From Vulcanisaeta sp. UBA163 (GTDB taxonomy: Archaea > Thermoproteota > Thermoprotei > Thermoproteales > Thermocladiaceae): a stretch of 6,620 nt of DNA. The stretch covers positions 1 through 6,620 of the forward strand of contig DAJV01000058.1 in NCBI GenBank assembly GCA_002496475.1, in the 5' to 3' direction. The notes beneath the pieces are model-generated. The model was not told the origin of the DNA. It searched no databases and saw only the letters and a list, made by a program, of their open reading frames with translations. The position numbers were made by a program, and so were the translations under genes. This document shows positions 1 through 4,502 of this stretch, piece by piece (positions within the stretch are counted from its first letter, which is position 1; the number at the start of each line of letters is the position of its first letter).

Positions 1-1
1 T

Positions 2-403
2 CCCAACGCGTACATAGCCATAATCGGTGTTAGGGCGCACTCAAACGCGCCCTACCTATTTGATGAGGCTAAGAAATTGAGCATCACAATCTACACCATG
101 GACCAGGTGGATTCCCTAGGCATTGACGCCATAATCAAGGAAGTCGTGAATAACATCGGCAACAGAACTGTTCACTTAAGCACTAATCTCGATGTCGTGG
201 ACCCAGCCTTCGCACCAGGCGTCAACAGTCCATCACCCGGAGGCTTCACGTCAAGGGAAATAATCAAGCTAACCCGCGAATTAAGCACTAGGTTAAGACC
301 CAGAATCTTCGATATCGTTGAAGTCACACCACCATTTGACGTCAATGACGTAACTAGCATGCTCGCATCAACACTAATGCTCAACGCCATATGGGTCAGA
401 TGA
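2..403 (+). CDS. Arginase/agmatinase-family ureohydrolase, 3' part (5' end outside window)
   Basis: The reading frame is open from base 2 and gives the last 133 residues of a ureohydrolase. These Mn-dependent enzymes release urea (or formamide) from a guanidino or formimino substrate such as agmatine, arginine or formiminoglutamate. Visible here are the GVR-type strand at residues 9-11, the second metal motif STNLDVVDP at 60-68, the following FAPG...PSPGG...TSRE block, and the C-terminal VEVTPPFD, whose Glu corresponds to the substrate-contacting Glu of arginases. The first metal motifs (GGDH and DAHxD) lie outside the window. The second motif is normally S-x-D-x-D; here the first Asp is Asn62 and only Asp64 remains, so one expected bridging Mn ligand is changed. 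The true start is upstream of the window. Substrate cannot be decided from this part; agmatinase is the commonest assignment in crenarchaea. The gene converges on the superoxide dismutase gene 94 bp away. Confidence 0.9.
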   Translation, partial: PNAYIAIIGVRAHSNAPYLFDEAKKLSITIYTMDQVDSLGIDAIIKEVVNNIGNRTVHLSTNLDVVDPAFAPGVNSPSPGGFTSREIIKLTRELSTRLRPRIFDIVEVTPPFDVNDVTSMLASTLMLNAIWVR

Positions 404-462
404 TGCGAGGTTTAGGAATAGATTGTAGTGTTGTACTAAGCAGATAGAATATAGATTCGATG

Positions 463-469
463 TATTTTT
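463..469 (+). terminator. Possible T-rich terminator after the ureohydrolase gene
   Basis: The 94 bp gap between the convergent ureohydrolase and superoxide dismutase genes (404-497) holds no convincing reading frame or strong hairpin. On the + strand it contains a short T-run, TATTTTT, about 60 bp after the ureohydrolase stop. Archaeal RNA polymerase often stops at such T-tracts without a stem-loop. No matching T-tract is seen for the dismutase on the opposite strand. Confidence 0.3.
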
Positions 470-497
470 AACTTAATTATGCCCTGAACTTCTTGAC

Positions 498-1127
498 TTA
501 TTTTACGTATTTCCTAACCCTGTTCTCGGCCTCCTCCCAATTTAATACGTTCCAAATGGCGTCTATATAACCATTCCTATTATTCTTATATTGAAGGTAA
601 TATGCATGTTCAAATTCATCGACTATTAATATGACTGGCAATTCTGCAATGTGTTGGTTGTAGTGGTTTTCGAAGGTTGTGAATTCCAGGTTCCCGGTTT
701 CTGGGTCGTAGTATAGTACGGTCCATCCACAGCCTGGTAATGACCTCATGACCTCGGTGAACAATGCCTTAAACCTGTCAACACTCCCGAACTGCTTCTT
801 TATTAGGTCGCCTAGGTAGCCGCCTGGTGTTCCTCCACCCTTTCCCGGTGGCGCCATTGAATTCCAGTATAGTGTGTGCAGTTTGTGGCCGTTTATGTTG
901 AAAAATAGGTTCCTCAGTAGTCCCTGTACGTCATAACTGGTTACGTCACCCTTAATTATCTTCTCGAGTCTCTCTATTGTAGCATTGGCACCGTTTACGT
1001 AACCCTTATGGTGACCGTTATAGTGCACATCAATTACTTGCCCACTTATGTGCGGTTCCAGTGCATTTATTGAATAGGGTAGTGGTGGTAATTCATACCT
1101 TTTGAAGAGATTTGCTGGAAGGCTCAT
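498..1127 (-). CDS. sod: Fe/Mn-type superoxide dismutase, crenarchaeal form
   Basis: This cytoplasmic enzyme converts superoxide to oxygen and hydrogen peroxide. Numbered from the ATG at 1127 (209 aa), the four metal ligands are all present: His35 (DVHYNGHH), His84 (NGHKLH), Asp170 and His174 (DEFEHAYYLQY). The N-terminal helical-hairpin region is about residues 1-90 and the C-terminal alpha/beta domain about 95-209. The GKGGGTPGG stretch near 96-103 and the short loop before the Asp ligand are like those of Sulfolobus and Pyrobaculum enzymes. His159 (NQHIAELP) sits where bacterial Mn-type enzymes carry Gln, a feature of archaeal tetrameric and cambialistic forms, so metal preference (Fe or Mn) is not settled. 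An in-frame TTG lies one codon earlier (1130), but the ATG is preferred: it matches the family start and lies about 27 bp from a TATA-like box, fitting a leaderless transcript. It is divergent from the exchanger gene. Confidence 0.97.
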   Translation of the reverse strand: MSLPANLFKRYELPPLPYSINALEPHISGQVIDVHYNGHHKGYVNGANATIERLEKIIKGDVTSYDVQGLLRNLFFNINGHKLHTLYWNSMAPPGKGGGTPGGYLGDLIKKQFGSVDRFKALFTEVMRSLPGCGWTVLYYDPETGNLEFTTFENHYNQHIAELPVILIVDEFEHAYYLQYKNNRNGYIDAIWNVLNWEEAENRVRKYVK

Positions 1128-1150
1128 CAAGAGCTTTGCTGGGGTTGGGC

Positions 1151-1158
1151 TTATTAAA
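1151..1158 (-). promoter_or_regulatory. TATA-like box for the superoxide dismutase gene
   Basis: Read on the minus strand, TTTAATAA is centred about 27 bp before the dismutase ATG at 1127, the usual archaeal TATA-to-start-site distance for a leaderless mRNA. The same bases read TTATTAAA on the + strand and could also serve the divergent exchanger gene, giving it a leader of roughly 14 nt. Judged from position and composition only. Confidence 0.5.
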
Positions 1159-1182
1159 TGTTATTTTTGCATTATTTTAATT

Positions 1183-1191
1183 TGAGATGAT
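1183..1191 (+). promoter_or_regulatory. Shine-Dalgarno-like site before the exchanger gene
   Basis: TGAGATGAT differs at one base from TGAGGTGAT, the complement of the usual archaeal 16S rRNA 3' end. It lies 3 nt before the ATG at 1195 and 6 nt before the next ATG at 1198. The longer spacing makes the second ATG a plausible real start. This differs from the apparently leaderless genes elsewhere in the window. Confidence 0.4.
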
Positions 1192-1194
1192 GAA

Positions 1195-2190
1195 ATGATG
1201 ATTATTTTGTACATAGTTGGAGGATTTATTTCTGTACTCATAGGTGGTTGGCTTTTCACGAATTCAATGGAATACGTAAGCCACAGGTATAGGATTGGTT
1301 CCTCCTTCGTTGGTGCCGTACTATCACCAATCCTCACATCACTTCCAGAATTAATAGTATTTCTGATAGCCCTATTGCTCTATGGCGATGTTTCCGGCGA
1401 GGACGTTGCCGTGGGTACTATTATTGGGGAACCCTTTGTAGTGTCAACAATTATATACCCGATTATCTTCATTGTGGCTGCCATGGGCTTTTTCCTACGG
1501 CGTAGAGACGACGTGGTTCTTGAGGTTAATAAAGAATTAACAATACCATTTATCGTAGTCCTACTCCTATTTCCCACCGTACTCCTGCCTGCGATCATTA
1601 AGTCCCTAGTGATTAGATACTTGATTGCCGTGTTTTTGGTTACGGCATATCTACTTTACGTCCACACAATGAGAAATAGAGAGGGACTTGTAATTGAAGA
1701 TTACGAGAGACTTTACATACTTAGGGTTATCAACAGGCTTAGGATTGAGCGGATTGCGTTTATTCTTCAACTCGTGGTTTCCGTGGCCTTACTATTCATG
1801 GGTTCCAGGGCATTGGTTGAGGGCATTATTGATTTGTCTAAGTACCTCATGCTTGATGTGATGGGGTTATCAATAATAATAGTGCCGACGGCTACGGTGC
1901 TACCTGAATCAATAACTGCGGTAATATGGGCTTGGAGAGAGCGTGATACCATGGCTGTTGCCGCATTAATTGGTGAGAAGGTTCTTTACTCGACTATCTA
2001 CCCAGCATTGGTTCTCATAGCTACCAGGTGGTTACTGAGTACTGAGGCTTTGGTAAGTGTTGCAATTGTTGAGGTGGTTTCCTCCGTAATGCTTTACCAT
2101 GTCATTAGGGGGAGGCTAACCTGGGACGTGGCTGTGATAGGACTTACCGGCTATTTGGTTTATTTATTTATTTTCATGCATTGCATTTAG
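1195..2190 (+). CDS. CaCA-superfamily cation exchanger (Na+/Ca2+ exchanger-like membrane protein)
   Basis: A 331-residue, very hydrophobic protein with about ten predicted membrane segments in two homologous halves (about 1-157 and 186-331) joined by a charged loop (about 158-185). Each half carries a CaCA alpha repeat: residues 17-90 with LTSLPE (Thr48, Ser49, Glu52), and 200-270 with ATVLPE (Thr234, Glu238). The two Glu residues match the essential ion-binding Glu54 and Glu213 of the Methanocaldococcus exchanger NCX_Mj. The family exchanges Na+ or H+ for Ca2+ or another cation across the cytoplasmic membrane. The second motif of each repeat, normally GNxxGSNxxN, is changed to GTIIGEPFVV (75-84) and ALIGEKVLYS (257-266): Gly-Ser becomes Gly-Glu in both, and the later polar ligands become Val83 and Tyr265. 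The ion may therefore not be Ca2+. An ATG at 1198 is an equally good start. No partner gene is evident; the neighbour across the promoter is superoxide dismutase. Confidence 0.83.
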   Translation: MMIILYIVGGFISVLIGGWLFTNSMEYVSHRYRIGSSFVGAVLSPILTSLPELIVFLIALLLYGDVSGEDVAVGTIIGEPFVVSTIIYPIIFIVAAMGFFLRRRDDVVLEVNKELTIPFIVVLLLFPTVLLPAIIKSLVIRYLIAVFLVTAYLLYVHTMRNREGLVIEDYERLYILRVINRLRIERIAFILQLVVSVALLFMGSRALVEGIIDLSKYLMLDVMGLSIIIVPTATVLPESITAVIWAWRERDTMAVAALIGEKVLYSTIYPALVLIATRWLLSTEALVSVAIVEVVSSVMLYHVIRGRLTWDVAVIGLTGYLVYLFIFMHCI

Positions 2191-2235
2191 GACCTCAATA
2201 ATATCAAGCAAGGTGATCCCCATAAGGACCTGGAG

Positions 2236-2367
2236 TTAACTCGCATTTATTCCCCTGTTGCTTGAGATTAACGCATTATCGATATCCTTATTAACGCTAC
2301 GCGGTATTTCTAATATCACGCACTTCCCATTCTCAATGAGTGGAGTTTTTGCGAATAGTGGGAAAAC
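2236..2367 (-). other. Open frame after the regulator gene: possible frameshifted C-terminal tail
   Basis: This covers most of the 142 bp gap between the exchanger stop and the regulator stop. On the minus strand, in the +1 frame relative to the regulator, 43 codons are open before a TAA at 2236-2238. They would encode a protein-like stretch containing FPLFAKTPLIENGKCVILEI. About 72% of its codons begin with a purine, as in real coding sequence. Dropping one base in the A-run at 2363-2366, the G-run at 2360-2362 or the T-run at 2346-2350 joins it to the regulator; a drop in the A-run would give a product of about 170 aa. It could be a sequencing error, a true mutation, or chance. No independent start codon context is convincing. 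The gap also holds the palindrome GAGTTAACTC (2233-2242) and two copies of ATTAACGC 23 bp apart. Confidence 0.4.
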
Positions 2368-2749
2368 TCAACATCCAGATGAGCATTTCGAGGGGTAGTA
2401 GGTTCAGGATTATTATTAGTGGCATTAATGCCATGTATTGGTTAAGCATTTCCTTAAGTTCCTCCTCATTCATTGAGTTAATTTTACTAAGTATCTCTTG
2501 TGATATTCCCCTCAGTTTCTCATACGCCTTTTGCGCCTCCTCGAGTCCGGTCGGTGTTAGGTCAAAGACCTCTTTCCTGAACAATATGCCCTTTTTGACC
2601 CTAGTGATCAATTTATCAAGTTCCAAGTACTGCAACTCATCCTTGACTTCATTAACATCCCTACCGAGGTAATGCGCTATCTCCTCAGAAGTTAATGAAC
2701 CCCTCTCCCTGAGTAAGATGAGGATTTGCTCATCAAGTGTTAACTCCAT
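2333..2749 (-). CDS. Winged-helix DNA-binding regulator with hydrophobic C-terminal segment
   Basis: Numbered from the ATG at 2749 this is 138 aa. Residues 3-50 form a helix-turn-helix (LTSEEIAHYLGRDVNEVKDE, with the recognition helix about 32-46), followed by a wing with KKGILFRKEVFDLTPTGLEE (52-71), the pattern of MarR/PadR-like winged-helix proteins. A charged helix (72-105) leads to a strongly hydrophobic stretch at 104-129 (MPLIIILNLLPLEMLIWML), long enough to cross or attach to a membrane; it could instead be a dimerisation helix. It is likely a transcriptional regulator, with targets unknown. It is divergent from the DHPS-like gene, with only 51 bp between start codons, so control of that gene and of itself is a reasonable guess. 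A TTG two codons upstream is an alternative start; the ATG is preferred because a TATA box is centred 26 bp before it. The C-terminus may be cut short by a frameshift: residues after about 129 look unlike a natural end. Confidence 0.75.
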   Translation of the reverse strand: MELTLDEQILILLRERGSLTSEEIAHYLGRDVNEVKDELQYLELDKLITRVKKGILFRKEVFDLTPTGLEEAQKAYEKLRGISQEILSKINSMNEEELKEMLNQYMALMPLIIILNLLPLEMLIWMLSFPTIRKNSTH

Positions 2750-2769
2750 TAGCAATACTGAGGGTGAAG

Positions 2770-2780
2770 TATATAATAAA
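2770..2780. promoter_or_regulatory. Shared TATA box between two divergent leaderless genes
   Basis: TATATAATAAA (read on +; TTTATTATATA on -) is centred at 2775. The regulator ATG (first base 2749, minus strand) and the DHPS-like ATG (first base 2801, plus strand) are each 26 bp from this centre. That is the expected TATA-to-start-site spacing for leaderless archaeal mRNAs on both sides. No other AT-rich element lies in the 51 bp gap, so one TATA box probably drives both directions. Confidence 0.6.
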
Positions 2781-2800
2781 CCTTGCTCACACGTTGTGTA

Positions 2801-3775
2801 ATGCCCAGGGCTAGGCTTGGACGTGTTTGGGTTGGTGATGGCGAACCTGTTAGGCTGGTTGGAGTCATTAATGTAAGCCCTGAGTCCTTCTTCAAGGGTT
2901 CCATAAAGAGGAACGTGAATGATGTTATTAGGTCCGTTGAGTCAATGATTTCCAGTGATGCTGATGTTGTCGATATTGGCGGTATGTCGACGGCCCCCTA
3001 CAATAAGACGTTTGTTAGTGTTGACGAGGAGTTAAGTAGGGTTGTGCCCATTGTTAGGGCCTTGAGGAAGGAATTCCCAAGCCTAACTATTTCGATTGAT
3101 ACCTTTAGGGCTAAGGTGGCTGATGAGGCCTTGAGAGCTGGCGCTGATGTTATTAACGATGTTACTGGACTGAAGGGTGATGTTGACATGACGCATGTCA
3201 TAGCGGATCACAACGCCTCTGTGATAATTATGGCCAGGGAGAGAGAACCTGTGTTAGGTGGAGACCCAGTGATTAGAACCGTGACCGCATTAAGGGATAG
3301 CTTGAAAATGGCGCTTAGTGGTGGTGTTAATGAGGAGAGTATTGTTATTGATCCTGGTGTTGGTGCGTGGCCTCCATTAAGCATGGACCCGTTATTCACC
3401 GGCAGCAAACCATTGAGTGGCGAGTATGTACACGGTGATCATGAATATCCTTGGTATGTCTGGGACTCAATAATTATAATGAATGTGGGTAGAATAAGGA
3501 ATGAGTTAGGTAGGCCCATACTAGTTGGTGCCTCCAGGAAGTCGTTCCTAGAGAGACTAATGCGTAGGACGGCACCGCCTGAGGAGAGACTTTTTGCATC
3601 AGTGACTGCGGAGGCGATTGCCGTGGTCATGGGTGCTGATGCCATCAGGACGCATAATGTTAATGAGAGCAGGGATGCAATTAGGGTAGCTGAATCTCTA
3701 AGGCTATGTATTAATGGTGAACCTGCTAGGTGTGGCATGGAGTTAGCTAGGTTATTAAGGGTGGATAACCATTAA
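2801..3775 (+). CDS. Dihydropteroate synthase-family (pterin-binding) enzyme, archaeal type
   Basis: A 324-residue TIM-barrel protein. Classical dihydropteroate synthase joins a dihydropterin pyrophosphate to p-aminobenzoate; archaeal relatives act in folate or methanopterin-like cofactor synthesis, sometimes on ribosylated aminobenzenes. Family motifs are in order: GVINVSPESF (21-30, Asn24), VVDIGGMSTAP (56-66), SIDTFRA (98-104, Asp100), INDVTG (118-123, Asn119), VIDPGVG (182-188, Asp184), LVGASRKSF (241-249, Lys247) and IRTHNV (282-287, Arg283, His285). These match E. coli Asn22, Asp96, Asn115, Asp185, Lys221, Arg255 and His257. Differences are Met62 and Ala65 where E. coli has Glu60 and Arg63 in the DIGGESTRP loop, and about 26 extra residues after the DPG motif, rich in Pro, Gly, acidic and aromatic residues. 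The true substrate is thus uncertain. Upstream TTG (2783) could start the frame, but the ATG fits the TATA spacing. rpiA follows 25 bp downstream on the same strand. Confidence 0.87.
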   Translation: MPRARLGRVWVGDGEPVRLVGVINVSPESFFKGSIKRNVNDVIRSVESMISSDADVVDIGGMSTAPYNKTFVSVDEELSRVVPIVRALRKEFPSLTISIDTFRAKVADEALRAGADVINDVTGLKGDVDMTHVIADHNASVIIMAREREPVLGGDPVIRTVTALRDSLKMALSGGVNEESIVIDPGVGAWPPLSMDPLFTGSKPLSGEYVHGDHEYPWYVWDSIIIMNVGRIRNELGRPILVGASRKSFLERLMRRTAPPEERLFASVTAEAIAVVMGADAIRTHNVNESRDAIRVAESLRLCINGEPARCGMELARLLRVDNH

Positions 3776-3780
3776 AATTA
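3772..3780 (+). promoter_or_regulatory. TATA-like box for rpiA overlapping the DHPS-like stop codon
   Basis: TTAAAATTA is centred about 25 bp before the rpiA GTG at 3801 and overlaps the TAA stop (3773-3775) of the preceding gene. The spacing fits a leaderless rpiA transcript. rpiA could therefore be transcribed from its own promoter as well as by read-through from the DHPS-like gene. No Shine-Dalgarno match is seen before the GTG. Confidence 0.5.
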
Positions 3781-3800
3781 ATCCCAAGTGTTAGTTAACC

Positions 3801-4502
3801 GTGAGCAGTGTCGACGTTGCCAGGAAGGCCGCGGCCAAGGAGGCTATTAGGTACGTGAAGGATGGATTTGTGGTTGGTGTTGGTACTGGGTCAACTACAA
3901 TGATTTTTCTCAGGGAACTTCATAGGCTAATAAGTAATGGCCATGTTAGGGATGTGTTACTGGTCCCAACGTCGACTGAGACTGAGGTTGAGATAATAAA
4001 TCTTGGATTGGCGCATTTATTGCGTTATCCATGGCAGGTGAGTCATATTGATTTGGCAGTTGATGGGGCTGATGAGGTTGATAGGAGTAAGAACCTGATT
4101 AAGGGTGGTGGCGCTGCATTGACTAGGGAGAAGATTGTTGATTACTGGGCCAGGTTATTTGTGGTTATTGTAGACGAGTCTAAGGTTTTTGATAAAATAC
4201 CGGCAAGTCACCCAATACCTATTGAGGTAATACCCTTTGCCTGGCCTATTGTTAAGGCTAGGCTTGAGGAGTTCGGCGGTATCGTTAACCTAAGGTTTGG
4301 CAGCGGTAAAAGAGGGCCAATAGTTACTGATAATGGCAATTACATACTTGATTATGTGCCAAAAACCGAGATAGTACCTGACGAGACAGAGGGACTCATT
4401 AAGAGAGTGCCTGGCGTTGTCGAGGTAGGGCTCTTCAGTGGTAAGAAGGTTTCGAAAGTAATAATCGGTAGATCTAACGGATCTATCATCACTATGGGCT
4501 AA
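3801..4502 (+). CDS. rpiA: Ribose-5-phosphate isomerase A
   Basis: This cytoplasmic enzyme interconverts ribose 5-phosphate and ribulose 5-phosphate, supplying ribose for nucleotides; many archaea couple it to the ribulose monophosphate route rather than an oxidative pentose phosphate pathway. The 233 aa length is normal for RpiA. Seen in order: the phosphate-binding loop VGVGTGST (25-32), the catalytic DGADE (88-92, Asp88 and Asp91), KGGGAALTREKI (101-112, Lys101 and the catalytic-base Glu110), VDESK (124-128), PIPIEVIPFA (138-147), TDNGNYILD (176-184) and GVVEVGLF (205-212). The spacing Asp81-Asp84-Lys94-Glu103 of the E. coli enzyme is kept exactly. The start is GTG, supported by the TATA position and by the match of the N-terminal helix to the family. 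The stop lies 11 bp inside the convergent ammonia-lyase gene. Confidence 0.97.
   Translation: MSSVDVARKAAAKEAIRYVKDGFVVGVGTGSTTMIFLRELHRLISNGHVRDVLLVPTSTETEVEIINLGLAHLLRYPWQVSHIDLAVDGADEVDRSKNLIKGGGAALTREKIVDYWARLFVVIVDESKVFDKIPASHPIPIEVIPFAWPIVKARLEEFGGIVNLRFGSGKRGPIVTDNGNYILDYVPKTEIVPDETEGLIKRVPGVVEVGLFSGKKVSKVIIGRSNGSIITMG
4467..4487. terminator. Hairpin at the convergent 3' ends of rpiA and the ammonia-lyase gene
   Basis: An inverted repeat AGATC-TAACG-GATCT (4470-4484) extends outward to an 8-pair stem (4467-4474 with 4480-4487, one G-T wobble) around a 5-nt loop. It lies in the last codons of rpiA and begins 4 nt after the ammonia-lyase stop codon. It could mark or stabilise the 3' ends of the convergent transcripts. 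It encodes Gly-Arg-Ser-Asn-Gly-Ser in RpiA, so chance is possible, and no long T-run follows it. Confidence 0.3.

Noticed and set aside
77..403. TTG at 77 as the start of a 108-residue gene
   Set aside because: The same frame is open to base 2 and upstream residues already match the ureohydrolase fold, so the TTG is an internal Leu codon.
1157..1173. Inverted repeat AATG-N9-CATT in the dismutase/exchanger gap as an operator
   Set aside because: Only four bases per arm in AT-rich DNA; expected by chance.
1187..1201. Two ATGATGA copies resembling box C of a C/D box small RNA
   Set aside because: No CTGA box D lies within a suitable distance, and the bases are explained by the ribosome site and start codons of the exchanger gene.
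2233..2242. Perfect palindrome GAGTTAACTC in the gap after the exchanger gene
   Set aside because: A single 10 bp palindrome, not near a start codon and not repeated elsewhere in the window; too little to call a binding site.
2267..2297. Two copies of ATTAACGC 23 bp apart as the beginning of a repeat array
   Set aside because: Only two 8 bp copies with no further units; not CRISPR-like.
2340..2672. A 110-codon + strand frame opposite the winged-helix gene
   Set aside because: It is antisense to a recognisable HTH protein, has a Ser-rich low-information composition and no promoter; it is a shadow frame.
3439..3738. A 99-codon minus-strand frame inside the DHPS-like gene
   Set aside because: It is antisense to conserved DHPS motifs, with no recognisable domain or start signal.
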